Source of the DNA: Hymenobacter glacialis
GTDB lineage: Bacteria; Bacteroidota; Bacteroidia; Cytophagales; Hymenobacteraceae
DNA length: 64,000 nt
Assembly: GCF_001816165.1 (NCBI RefSeq)
Contig: NZ_MDZC01000057.1
Span: 124,001-188,000 of the forward strand
Direction: 5' to 3'
The notes beneath the pieces are model-generated. The model was given only the letters and a program-made list of their open reading frames with translations. It was not told where the DNA came from and ran no database searches. Made by a program: the position numbers and the translations under genes. Of this stretch, positions 54,400 to 63,068 are shown one piece after another (position 1 is the stretch's first letter; each line of letters opens with the position of its first letter).

Positions 54400-55056
54400 T
54401 CAATCGATAACGGCTTGATTTTGCGGCAGGGCTACCCGTGCTACCACGGCATAAAGCGGGTCGGAGCGGCCGGGGGCGGGGCTGCGGTCCAGCAGGGTGA
54501 TGGGCTGCCAGCCACCCGCTTCTTCCAGATACCGCTGCACCAGCGCCAGGTGCCCGCGGTCGTCGAGGGCGTGCCAGGCGGCAATGGCCTTGCTGGGAAA
54601 GCAGCGGTTGGAAAACGTAACAACCAGCGGCGCGCCGGGGCGCAGCACGCGGGCCAGCTCGCGCAGCACCGCTACCGGCTGGGTGAGGTAGTCGATGGAC
54701 ACGCAGATGGCTGCGCCGTCGAATTCCTGGTTTTGAAAGGGTAGTCCGGGCTGCTCGTTTAGGTCCTGCACCACGTGGGCGCTGAGGCGCGGGTTGGCGA
54801 GTAGCTCGGCCGCGTTCATGCCCAGGCCCACCACGCGGCGGTAGGGGATTTCGGCGGGCAGGTGGCTTATCCAGCTGCTCATCAGGTCGAGCAGGGCGCT
54901 GTTGGGCGGGAAGTATTCGCGGTAGAGTTGCGTGACGGCAGCAATGGCGGCATCGTCGATGTGCGCGACGAAGCGCGGGTGGTGGTAGAATTCCGCGTCC
55001 GGCGTTTCGTCCTGGCGCTGGAATAGGCTAGCGGGCAACGGGCTATTGGGGTCCAT
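54400..55056 (-). CDS. SAM-dependent methyltransferase (class I)
   Basis: A 218-residue methyltransferase of the UbiE/Methyltransf_11 type. LLDLMSSWISHLP and VVGLGMNAAELLANPRLSAH form the SAM-binding start (VVGLGMN in place of the usual GxGxG). VVQDLNEQPGLPFQNQEFDG is the acidic loop and VSIDYLTQPVAVLRELARVL...LVVTFSNRCFP the C-terminal motif. The substrate cannot be predicted. The start at 55056 is the ATG nearest the conserved region. Confidence 0.85.
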   Translation of the reverse strand: MDPNSPLPASLFQRQDETPDAEFYHHPRFVAHIDDAAIAAVTQLYREYFPPNSALLDLMSSWISHLPAEIPYRRVVGLGMNAAELLANPRLSAHVVQDLNEQPGLPFQNQEFDGAAICVSIDYLTQPVAVLRELARVLRPGAPLVVTFSNRCFPSKAIAAWHALDDRGHLALVQRYLEEAGGWQPITLLDRSPAPGRSDPLYAVVARVALPQNQAVID

Positions 55057-55143
55057 GTCGGGTATTGGGTAGGTGACTTTTGGCTTGCTTTGGCAGGGGG
55101 AAACCACCCAAGCCGGAACCCAACAACAAGGTTTCCATAATTA

Positions 55144-57699
55144 TCAGAGCACCGGACCTGCCTGGGGGTGTAGAAACGCCTGCAGATAAGGCGCGGTACG
55201 GCTGCCTTTCGCTGTTGCTACCTTCCGGGGCGGGCCGGCGGCCACCACGCGCCCGCCTTCGTCGCCGGCACCGGGGCCGATATCTACCACCCAGTCGGAG
55301 CCGGCTACTACGCGCATGTCGTGCTCCACCACGATGACCGTGTTGCCGGCGGCCACCAGTCCTTCGAGCTGAAGCAGGAGCTTTTCCACGTCGGAGGGAT
55401 GCAGGCCGGTGGTGGGCTCGTCGAGGACGTAGAGCGTGTTGCCACGGCCGATGCGCTGCAGCTCGGTGGCAAGCTTGATGCGTTGGGCTTCGCCGCCGCT
55501 CAATTCGGTGGCGGGCTGGCCCAGGCGCAGGTAGCCCAAGCCCACTTCGCGCAGGACCGTGAGGGCGCGGTGTACGGGCGGCTCCTCGGCGAAGAATGCC
55601 CAGGCATCGTCCACGGTCAAGGCCAGCACCTCGGCAATGTTCTTCTCATGGTACTTGATTTCGAGGGTTTTGGCGTTGTAGCGTGCTCCGTGGCACACGG
55701 AGCAGGGCGCGTACACGCTGGGCAGAAACAGTAGCTCCACCATCACGAAGCCTTCGCCCTGGCAGTTTTCGCAGCGTCCTTTGGCTACGTTGAAGGAGAA
55801 GCGGCCGGCGTCGTAGCGGCGCTTGCGGGCCTCGGGCGTGGCCGCAAACAGCTTGCGCACGTGGTCGAAGAGGCCGGTGTAGGTGGCCATGTTGGAGCGC
55901 GGCGTGCGGCCAATGGGCTTCTGGTCGACGCGCACCAAGCGCTTGATGGCTTCCATGCCGCCCGTGATGTGGCCGCCGAGCGTGGCCGGCGCGGGCGCGG
56001 CCAGTGGGTCGGCTTCCTCTTCTTCGGAGGCTATTTCCTGACCCAAACTTTCGGCCACCAGCTCCACCAGCACTTGGCTTACGAGGCTGGACTTTCCCGA
56101 ACCCGACACGCCCGTGACCGTGGTGAACACGCCCAGCGGAAATTCCACGGCGAGGTTTTCGAGGTTGTTGCGCGTCACGCCGGCCAGCTTCAGCCAGCTG
56201 GTGGGCGTGCGCAGGGGCTGGGTGGGCAGTGCCGGCGTCTCGAACAGAAACTGGCGCGTCTGCGAAGCGGCCACGGCTTTCAGCCCTGCGGGCGGGCCGC
56301 TGTAGAGAATTTCGCCGCCTTTTTCGCCCGCGGCCGGGCCCACGTCCACCAGCCAGTCGGCCTGGCGGATAACGTCCAAATCGTGCTCTACCACAAACAG
56401 CGAATTGCCCGCGCCCTTCAGCCCCGCCAGGGCCGTGAGCAGGGCCTCGGTATCGGCAGGGTGCAGGCCAGCGCTGGGTTCATCGAGCACATACACCACC
56501 CCAAATAGATTGGAATACAGCTGCGTGGCCAGCCGCAGCCGCTGCAGCTCGCCCGGCGAAAGCGTGGGCGTGCCGCGTTCCAGCGACAGATAACCCAGGC
56601 CCAAATCCAGCAATACGGCCAGGCGGGCAGCCAGGTCTTCGGCAATGCGCCGGGCCACAATGGCCTGCTCGGGGTGCTGCTGGTCGTGGTGCTGCCGGGC
56701 GGCCGTGCCCTGGGCAAACGGCTGCAACAGCGACGCCAGCCGCTTGAGCGGCAGCCGCGACATTTCGGCAATGTCCAGCCCCGCAAAGGTGACCGACAAC
56801 GATTCTTTCCGCAGCCGTTTGCCCTGGCAGGTGGGGCAGTCACTGCCCAGCATGTACTGCGCCACCCGCTTCTTCATCAGGGCGCTTTGGGTGGTGGCGA
56901 AGGTGTGCAGCACGTGCCGTTTCACGCCCGTGAAGGTGCCCATGTAGTTGGGCTGCTCGCGGCGCTTGAGGGCGCGCTGGGTTTGCTCGGGCGAGTAGCC
57001 GGGGTACACCGGCACCACGGGCTGCTCGTCGGTGAAAAGTATCCAGTCGCGGTCTTTTTGGGGCAGGTCGCGCCACGGGGTGTCCACGTCGTAGCCCATG
57101 GTCACGAGGATGTCGCGCTGGTTTTGGCCGCCCCAGGCCTGGGGCCACGCCGCAATGGCGCGCTCCCGAATGGTAAGCGAAGGGTCGGGCACCATGCTTT
57201 GCTCGGTCACTTCGTACACCCGGCCCAGACCGTGGCAGGTGGGGCAGGCGCCTTCGGGCGTGTTGGGCGAAAAGGCCTCGGCGTAGATGATGCCCTGGCC
57301 GGATGGGTAGTCGCCGGCCCGCGAGTATAGCATCCGCAGCAAATTCGAGAGTGTCGTCACCGAGCCCACCGACGAGCGGGTGCTGGGCGCGCCGCGCTGC
57401 TGCTGCAGGGCCACGGCCGGCGGTAGCCCGTCGATGCTCGTGACTTCGGGCACGGCCATTTGGTGAAACAGGCGGCGGGCGTAGGGCGACACTGATTCCA
57501 GGTAGCGGCGCTGGGCCTCGGCGTAGAGCGTGCCAAACGCCAGCGAGGATTTGCCGGAGCCCGACACGCCGGTGAATACCACCAGCGCATCGCGCGGAAT
57601 GTCAACATCAACGTTTTTGAGGTTGTGCTCGCGGGCACCGCGCACGCGCACGAAGCCGGTGAAGCTGGTAGGTGTGGTTGGAGACAGGGAAAGCGGCAT
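55144..57699 (-). CDS. UvrA-like excinuclease ATPase (class II/UvrA2)
   Basis: An 851-residue ABC-type DNA-damage ATPase with two nucleotide sites: Walker [16 protein letters not shown] and [18 protein letters not shown] signatures [20 protein letters not shown] and [16 protein letters not shown]. Zinc fingers with CxxC pairs are seen at [16 protein letters not shown] and [15 protein letters not shown]. It is about 90 residues shorter than housekeeping UvrA and appears to lack the UvrB-binding insertion, which marks the class II group (UvrA2/DrrC-like) linked to drug or DNA-adduct tolerance. Confidence 0.88.
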   Translation of the reverse strand: MPLSLSPTTPTSFTGFVRVRGAREHNLKNVDVDIPRDALVVFTGVSGSGKSSLAFGTLYAEAQRRYLESVSPYARRLFHQMAVPEVTSIDGLPPAVALQQQRGAPSTRSSVGSVTTLSNLLRMLYSRAGDYPSGQGIIYAEAFSPNTPEGACPTCHGLGRVYEVTEQSMVPDPSLTIRERAIAAWPQAWGGQNQRDILVTMGYDVDTPWRDLPQKDRDWILFTDEQPVVPVYPGYSPEQTQRALKRREQPNYMGTFTGVKRHVLHTFATTQSALMKKRVAQYMLGSDCPTCQGKRLRKESLSVTFAGLDIAEMSRLPLKRLASLLQPFAQGTAARQHHDQQHPEQAIVARRIAEDLAARLAVLLDLGLGYLSLERGTPTLSPGELQRLRLATQLYSNLFGVVYVLDEPSAGLHPADTEALLTALAGLKGAGNSLFVVEHDLDVIRQADWLVDVGPAAGEKGGEILYSGPPAGLKAVAASQTRQFLFETPALPTQPLRTPTSWLKLAGVTRNNLENLAVEFPLGVFTTVTGVSGSGKSSLVSQVLVELVAESLGQEIASEEEEADPLAAPAPATLGGHITGGMEAIKRLVRVDQKPIGRTPRSNMATYTGLFDHVRKLFAATPEARKRRYDAGRFSFNVAKGRCENCQGEGFVMVELLFLPSVYAPCSVCHGARYNAKTLEIKYHEKNIAEVLALTVDDAWAFFAEEPPVHRALTVLREVGLGYLRLGQPATELSGGEAQRIKLATELQRIGRGNTLYVLDEPTTGLHPSDVEKLLLQLEGLVAAGNTVIVVEHDMRVVAGSDWVVDIGPGAGDEGGRVVAAGPPRKVATAKGSRTAPYLQAFLHPQAGPVL

Positions 57700-58378
57700 G
57701 GCGTGTTCACGGGCAGAGTTCGAGTACGCACATACGTAAATCGCTGCTAAAACACCTGTTCACAGCTGTAGTGCAACGCCTGGCTGCAACGGCTTCGTAC
57801 CAGATGGTGGTGAAAACCAAGCCGTGGCGGTGGTGAAGTAGCAGCGCAATCACCCCTGGGTTTTGAGTTACCAGGGCGAGGCTTTTGCCTAATACAACCG
57901 ATTCCCAGATTGCCTATATGGCTTTAAAATCCATGTATTTAATATTTTAACAAAAAAATTAAATACATATATAAGAATTTTATTGGATGAAACTTAAATT
58001 TTTATTATCTTTAAATAAATCAAATAAACCTCCGCAGTATTATATACATGACTGTGGCCCCGACCTCCGACAGCCCGTTGAATTGGGCAGATTGTTTGGC
58101 GAAGTTGCCGTTTACGGACCCAGCAAGCCTAGCTGTAACCTTATCCGCCGCATCTTAACGCTCCTGGACCTGACTACGATTCGGTTCAAGTGTAGGTAAA
58201 CCTTCATTGAAACTACTCTGGGGTTTTCCATCGCTCTACAGCCTCCCCGCCGGAGGCTTCTCGCTCCACTATTCCTAGTCTACTTATACCATGGCCCCTT
58301 TTACGAGGCCTCGGTCTGCTGCTACTTCCAGCAGCAAATCCTGACGCGAGAAATTCCCACATCCGTTCATTAAATGTC
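57700..58378. other. AT-richer intergenic stretch
   Basis: No gene is supported. A perfect 11-bp inverted repeat, ATGTATTTAAT...ATTAAATACAT, lies near 57931-57966. An open frame of 70 codons at 57987 changes composition abruptly in its middle and was not accepted. The sequence composition shifts from GC-rich to AT-rich here. Confidence 0.45.
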
Positions 58379-58537
58379 ATGAACACAGCATGTAACACAC
58401 CCGGATTTCTGCATGCTAAACATCCTGCCTGTCTAGTCACTACGACTTGTGCCAGGGTTGCGGCTACTAGTTGGCTGCGCTTTTTGGTGGTAGTAGTTGC
58501 GGCACTTTCCTTTTCCGGAGTTGCACAAGCGCAGTAA
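58379..58537 (+). pseudogene. Signal-peptide stub of a lost exported protein
   Basis: An open frame of 52 codons starts MNTACNTPGFLHAKHPACLV and ends in a perfect export signal, SWLRFLVVVVAALSFSGVAQ-AQ-stop. The stop codon falls right after the signal-peptidase site. Such long N-terminal extensions before a signal peptide are typical of large secreted or TonB-dependent proteins in this group, so the mature part seems to have been cut away. The cytochrome c peroxidase begins 44 bp later. Confidence 0.6.
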
Positions 58538-58581
58538 CAAAAAGCTGAACTTTTCTAACCCCATTCCCCCCCCTCACTGCT

Positions 58582-59931
58582 ATGTTGTACAGATATATGT
58601 TTCTTCGTGTTGGCCTTGTGTGCATATGCGCCGCTTCATTCAGTTCCTGTGACAAAGAATCTGAACTGTTGTCTTTAGAAAAAGACTTGGCATTAAATAA
58701 AGCGAAAGGCCTGTCAGCCGGTTCTTCCTTAAGTCCAAAAGCTCAGCTTGGCAAGCTGATTTTTTTCGACGACAATCTTTCGGAATCACGTCTTGACGCC
58801 ATCTTTTCGGAATCAGGAATTGTCACGCTGAAGGTTCAGGCTTGTGCTTCCTGCCATGTGCCTTCTCAGGGCTTTGCCGGGTTTAGTGATAAGGACCTGG
58901 GCGGGATTCCAAGAGGCTTTGTTGCCGGTTTTGCGGAAGGTGCGGTTAAAGACGTTATTGGCGGCCGCAGAACTATTGGCGGCCGTAAAGCACCAAGTGC
59001 CGCTTACGCAACGTTTAGCCCTATACTGCATTTAGAGACTGACCCAGAGAAAATAAAAGCAAAAGCAAAATTTAAATTAAAATCAAAAAAAGATGAGCCT
59101 GATTTTATAGGCGGAATGTTCTGGGATGGCAGGGCAACCGGAAAAAGGCTGGGCAGCCCGACTGCGGAGCAGGCATTGGGCCCATTTCTCAACCCTGTTG
59201 AACAAAACCTTCATGATGCCAAAACAGTGCTGGAAAGAATTAAGGCCAACAGCGAATGCACTGAGCTCTGGGAGAAGGTTTGGGGAAGCCCAATTAGCAC
59301 AGCTACGAAAGAAGACATAGACCGCAATTATGACCGTGTGGGCTTTTCCATTGCAGCTTTTGAAGCTTCGCAAGAAGTGAACAAGTTCTCCTCGAAGTTT
59401 GACAGGTACCTGAATAAACAAGAAAAGCTGACTTCAATAGAAGCAGACGGCTTGGCCCTGTTTATCGGCAAAGCAGATTGCAACAGATGCCACAATGAAA
59501 AGGGCGAAAACGGCAATCCTCCTTTGTTCACAGACTTTAGTTATTACAATATCGGTACTCCAAAAAATGACAACACAGAATACGCTCCATCATCGATTGA
59601 TTATGGATTAGGCGGTTTTCTCCAAAAGCTTGGACCTTCTGACCCCTGGTACAGACTGGCTGGCGAAAACATGGGGAAAGTTAAAACGCCAACCCTGCGG
59701 AACGTAGCCAAAGGCGCCGACAATAAACGGTTCATGCACAATGGTGCGTTTAAAACCTTGGAAGAAGTGGTACACTTTTACAACACCCGTGATGAGCCCG
59801 GGGCTGGCTGGCCCGCACCCGAGGTCGGGGAGAACGTGAGTGAAGAATCAAGGGTGGGTAGGCTTCGATTGACAAGTAAAGAAGAAGCTGCCCTTGTGGC
59901 TTTCATGAAAACACTGAGCGACAAGGACTAA
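58582..59931 (+). CDS. Di-haem cytochrome c peroxidase (MauG/CcpA-like lipoprotein)
   Basis: A 449-residue lipoprotein (lipobox ASFSSC). Two haem sites are seen: CASCH at about residue 92 and CNRCH at about residue 299. LGKLIFFDDNLSES, SQGFAGFSDKDLG, FWDGRATGKRLGS and MGKVKTPTLRNVAKGAD, FMHNGAFKTLEEVVHFYNTR are family blocks. It would reduce peroxides in the periplasm or act as a MauG-like oxidase. Base composition is much more AT-rich than the flanks, suggesting horizontal transfer from a lower-GC Bacteroidota. Confidence 0.9.
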   Translation: MLYRYMFLRVGLVCICAASFSSCDKESELLSLEKDLALNKAKGLSAGSSLSPKAQLGKLIFFDDNLSESRLDAIFSESGIVTLKVQACASCHVPSQGFAGFSDKDLGGIPRGFVAGFAEGAVKDVIGGRRTIGGRKAPSAAYATFSPILHLETDPEKIKAKAKFKLKSKKDEPDFIGGMFWDGRATGKRLGSPTAEQALGPFLNPVEQNLHDAKTVLERIKANSECTELWEKVWGSPISTATKEDIDRNYDRVGFSIAAFEASQEVNKFSSKFDRYLNKQEKLTSIEADGLALFIGKADCNRCHNEKGENGNPPLFTDFSYYNIGTPKNDNTEYAPSSIDYGLGGFLQKLGPSDPWYRLAGENMGKVKTPTLRNVAKGADNKRFMHNGAFKTLEEVVHFYNTRDEPGAGWPAPEVGENVSEESRVGRLRLTSKEEAALVAFMKTLSDKD

Positions 59932-60139
59932 AGCTGATTGGTTATAGTGAAACCTAAGAGTAGCGCCTCATCAAAAGGAGCTGCTTTCAGGTTCTCAAAA
60001 TCCTTCGCTGTACATGCACCAGAACAAAAGATAAGGGCTTGAATAAACAACGGGTATCACAAAACACCCGACGGATATATCGAAGCTGCTTAGAAAGCTC
60101 TCCAAGCCGTCATGCTTGGACAGGCTCAGCACGACGGTC

Positions 60140-60397
60140 TGATAGTTTCTGGTGACTTCCTAAAATGAGCGCCACGCCGGTCACGCGCACGTTGCTGCGC
60201 GGCGAATTGCGCTCGGCCAACAGCTTTTATACCTGGCCATAACGAGCTGCGCGCTCGGCTGCGGTGGGTACGAACAGTGCTTGGTGCCCGCAGCCGTTGC
60301 AACGGTAGCACGCATGCCCACAGTCGTGGCCGTCGCGGTGAATGTGCTCGCTGCCGCATTTGGTGCACGTGTGTTGAGTCGTCAGCCTCAACCTCAT
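60140..60397 (-). pseudogene. IS1-like transposase (InsA zinc-ribbon) remnant
   Basis: The frame starts MRLRLTTQHTCTKCGSEHIH and continues HACYRCNGCGHQALF, the CxxC...CxxC zinc ribbon of IS1-type InsA. After ARYGQV a TAA interrupts, and the same frame goes on KLLAERNSPRSNVRVTGVAL, matching the InsA helix-turn-helix region. The rest of the element is missing and no terminal repeats could be found. It marks past transposition next to hemA. Confidence 0.65.
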
Positions 60398-60445
60398 ACG
60401 AATCCCATCCTTACTAAGACCACCGCCTTTTTCCTCGTCTGGTCC

Positions 60446-61756
60446 ATGATTCAGTACTTTAATGTTCTCAGCCTCAGTCACCAGCAAGCCCCGATTGCCA
60501 TCCGGGAGCAGCTGGCGCTAACCGAACCTGACTGCCGCGCCTTACTGCTGCTCCTAAGCCAGGAACTGAAGTTGGCTGACCTGCTGGTGTTGAGCACCTG
60601 CAACCGAACGGAGGTGTACTACCGTGCCACCCAGGACCAGAGCGCGGCCATCCTGGTTGCCCTGGCCAACCTCAAAAGCCTCCCCGACGCCCGCCGGCTT
60701 GCTCCTTATTTCGTCCGTCTCACCGCCACCGCTGCCGTGCAACACCTGTTTAAAGTAGCCATGGGCTTGGATGCACAGGTAGTCGGCGACCAGCAGATTA
60801 GCCACCAAGTGAAGCAGGCCTACCAATGGTCGGTGGAAGCCGACGCGGCGGGACCCTTTCTGCACCGGCTGCTGCACACCGTGTTTTTTACCCACAAGCG
60901 GGTGCGCCAGGAGACAGGCTTCTGCGACGGCGCCGCCTCGGTTTCCTACGCCGCTCTGCAGCTGGTGGAAGACCTTACGGCCCACCTGCCCAGCCCCCGG
61001 GTGCTGCTGCTCGGCGCGGGTGCCTTCGGAGCTGACTTGGCCCGGTATTTTGGGGCCAGCGGACGGTTTGCGCACGTTACTGTCTGCAACCGGACCCGCG
61101 CCCGGGCCGAGGCCCTGGCGGTTGAGTGCGGGCTGCTCGTGCTGGACTTTGCTGATTTAACCCAAGGCATTCGGGAGGCTGATGTCGTCATTTCTTCGGT
61201 GGCGGCTCAAACGCCCCTCGTCACGCCGGAGCTATTGGGCAATCAGCCTTTGCACAGCCATAAGTACTTCGTTGACCTGTCCATGCCCCATAGCATCGCC
61301 GCGGCAGTGGAAACAGTGCCCGGCGTGCTGCTTTATCCGCTCGAAGCCATCCAGAGCAAGGCCTCGGCGGCCCTGGAGCGCCGACTGGCGGCCGTCCCGC
61401 AGGTGCGTGCCATCATTGCCGAAAGCATGGCCGGCCTGCTGGACTGGAGCGAGGAAATGGAAGTATCGCCCACCATCCAAAAGCTGAAAAACGCCCTCGA
61501 GCAGTTGCGACAGGGTGAAATGAAGCGCTACGGCAAAAAAATGAGTCCCGCCGAAGCCGAGATGCTGAACGAAATCACCCGCTCACTGATGCAAAAGGTG
61601 CTCAAGCAGCCCGTGCTGCAACTCAAAGCGGCCTGCAAGCGGGGCGAGCCCGGCCAATTGGTGGACCTGCTCAGCGAGCTGTTTGACCTGGAGCGGCAGC
61701 CGGGCGAGGCATTGACCGGCGAGTTTTTTCCTACCGCAACCAGCGGCAGGTGGTGA
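60446..61756 (+). CDS. hemA: Glutamyl-tRNA reductase
   Basis: A 436-residue enzyme, the first committed step of tetrapyrrole synthesis in the C5 pathway. LLVLSTCNRTEVYY carries the nucleophilic Cys, GLDAQVVGDQQISHQVKQAY and GAASVSYAALQLVEDL are conserved, and LLGAGAFGADLARYFG binds NADPH. The C-terminal dimer helix is present. The start at 60446 (MIQYFNVLSLSH) is the family N-terminus; the frame upstream crosses the IS remnant. Confidence 0.93.
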   Translation: MIQYFNVLSLSHQQAPIAIREQLALTEPDCRALLLLLSQELKLADLLVLSTCNRTEVYYRATQDQSAAILVALANLKSLPDARRLAPYFVRLTATAAVQHLFKVAMGLDAQVVGDQQISHQVKQAYQWSVEADAAGPFLHRLLHTVFFTHKRVRQETGFCDGAASVSYAALQLVEDLTAHLPSPRVLLLGAGAFGADLARYFGASGRFAHVTVCNRTRARAEALAVECGLLVLDFADLTQGIREADVVISSVAAQTPLVTPELLGNQPLHSHKYFVDLSMPHSIAAAVETVPGVLLYPLEAIQSKASAALERRLAAVPQVRAIIAESMAGLLDWSEEMEVSPTIQKLKNALEQLRQGEMKRYGKKMSPAEAEMLNEITRSLMQKVLKQPVLQLKAACKRGEPGQLVDLLSELFDLERQPGEALTGEFFPTATSGRW

Positions 61757-62045
61757 ATTGGATAAGCCAGCGGCTTGTTGTCGAAGTGGCGCAGGCGCTT
61801 CTTGCTCCACTCGTAACCGAAACAGCCGGAACGTAAAAGGTGACGTCAGCCAGCACCTTGGCCAGCATAATGCCGGCCGCAGAGTGGCCCAGCCAGCGCG
61901 GCAGATGATACATTAGCGCCAGCCGAATCAGGAAGCTGGCCAGCAACTCAGCCGGGCCAAATTCTACGGCCAGCGCCCGCAGGTTTTCCCCTAAAGTACG
62001 CCGCGTGTACGGCTGCCCGCGCTGCTGCCGCACCTTCGCAAGCAA
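61740..62045 (-). pseudogene. Frameshifted small membrane protein
   Basis: The frame TRRTLGENLRALAVEFGPAE, LLASFLIRLALMYHLPRWLG and AAGIMLAKVLADVTFYVPAV reads as a regular membrane protein. After ADVTFYVPAV it loses sense, while a neighbouring frame continues GYEWSKKRLRHFDNKP, the expected basic end of a membrane helix. A one-base shift near 61835 is likely, and the 3' end runs into the convergent hemA. I do not recognise the family. Confidence 0.5.
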
Positions 62046-62077
62046 GTAACCGCCCCTGTTTGCTCGTTAAGCGGCAG

Positions 62078-62539
62078 CTACGGCAGGGCACTTGCCGGCT
62101 CCAGTTTAACCAAGCTGGCGGAGTTGATGCAGTAGCGCAGGCCACTGGGTTCCGGCCCATCCGGAAATACGTGGCCCAGGTGGCCGTCGCACACGTTGCA
62201 GCGGGCCTCCATGCGCTGCATCCCAAAGCTCTCATCGAAGGCGTAGCGGATAGCGGCGCGAGTGGCCGGCTGCCGGAAGCTGGGCCAGCCCGAAATGGCG
62301 TGGTATTTCGTTTCAGCGGCGAAAAGCAGGCTGCCGCAGCCCGCGCAGGTGTATTCGCCCGGCGCGTAGGTGCGGCAGTAGGCGTTGCGGTAGGGCGGCT
62401 CGGTGGCGTGCTCGCGCAGCACCCGGAATCGTTCGGGCGGTAGCAGCTCGGCCCATTCGGCTTCCGAATGCTCCACGCGCCGGGCCGGTTCGGGGCTGCC
62501 GTATTTGGCGAAGATGACGAGGTCTTTCCAGCGGAGCAT
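62078..62539 (-). CDS. msrB: Peptide-methionine (R)-S-oxide reductase
   Basis: A 153-residue MsrB that repairs oxidised methionine. Zinc-binding cysteines are in TCAGCGSLLF and CNVCDGHLGHVF, ISGWPSF is the substrate block and RYCINSASL contains the catalytic Cys. No signal peptide is visible, so it acts in the cytoplasm. Length is normal. Confidence 0.95.
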   Translation of the reverse strand: MLRWKDLVIFAKYGSPEPARRVEHSEAEWAELLPPERFRVLREHATEPPYRNAYCRTYAPGEYTCAGCGSLLFAAETKYHAISGWPSFRQPATRAAIRYAFDESFGMQRMEARCNVCDGHLGHVFPDGPEPSGLRYCINSASLVKLEPASALP

Positions 62540-62570
62540 GAGAAAAAAGGAGCGGAGGGCCTGCGCCGCT

Positions 62571-62668
62571 TACCCCACCCCCGTCCCCTCCCCGTGGGGA
62601 GGGGCGCGTTCTGGTTGGCCTTGCGTCTGGCACCCCCTCCCCACCGGGGAGGGGACGGGGGTGGGGTT
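62571..62668. repeat. C/G-tract palindrome
   Basis: TACCCCACCCCCGTCCCCTCCCC on the left and GGGGAGGGGACGGGGGTGGGGTTA on the right are inverted copies; each arm also has an inner GGGGAGGGG or CCCCTCCCC partner. It fills the gap upstream of msrB and belongs to a different family from the GTCATGCTGAGC repeats. Confidence 0.7.
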
Positions 62669-62699
62669 AAGGGCGGCTCAACTTGTTGTCTGGGCGTCC

Positions 62700-63062
62700 T
62701 TAAACTGAAGGGGCTATCAGAAGCGCCACCACGGCGGCGGGGTCGGCTACTTCAATGATTAGCCGCTGGTACTCCTCATCCCGGAGGTCAATAATCACGG
62801 TTTGGTCGGGGTTGACCATGTCAATGAAAGCGGGCTTCGGGCCCGGTACGCCATCGAGGTAAAAGGTGCCGGCTTTGAGGCCCCACGGCACGGCAGTGCC
62901 CAGGGCGCGCAAGCCCGTCAGGTTCCGCGCCGCTTCCGGGTCCTGCCGCGCCCCGGCAATGTGGGCGCGCGGAATGGTGAGCGAGCTTTTGAACGCCCAC
63001 AGCTTGTGCAGGCCCTGTACTTCAAACAGCACGCCGTCGCCTTGTTGGGTCACTTCAACCAT
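62700..63062 (-). CDS. Hypothetical protein, possible PH-like domain
   Basis: A 120-residue soluble protein. FEVQGLHKLWAFKSSLTIPR, LRALGTAVPWGLKAGTFYLD and DQTVIIDLRDEEYQRLIIEV suggest a bacterial PH-like fold of repeated strands with a closing helix. It begins 6 bp after the NCS1 permease stop codon, as part of the same operon. The function is not known. Confidence 0.6.
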   Translation of the reverse strand: MVEVTQQGDGVLFEVQGLHKLWAFKSSLTIPRAHIAGARQDPEAARNLTGLRALGTAVPWGLKAGTFYLDGVPGPKPAFIDMVNPDQTVIIDLRDEEYQRLIIEVADPAAVVALLIAPSV

Positions 63063-63068
63063 GAAAAT

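Noticed and set aside
57987..58199. 70-codon open frame after the AT-rich stretch
   Set aside because: Its first third is AT-rich and Lys/Asn-heavy, the rest GC-rich and without pattern. No domain, and it does not continue into any gene.
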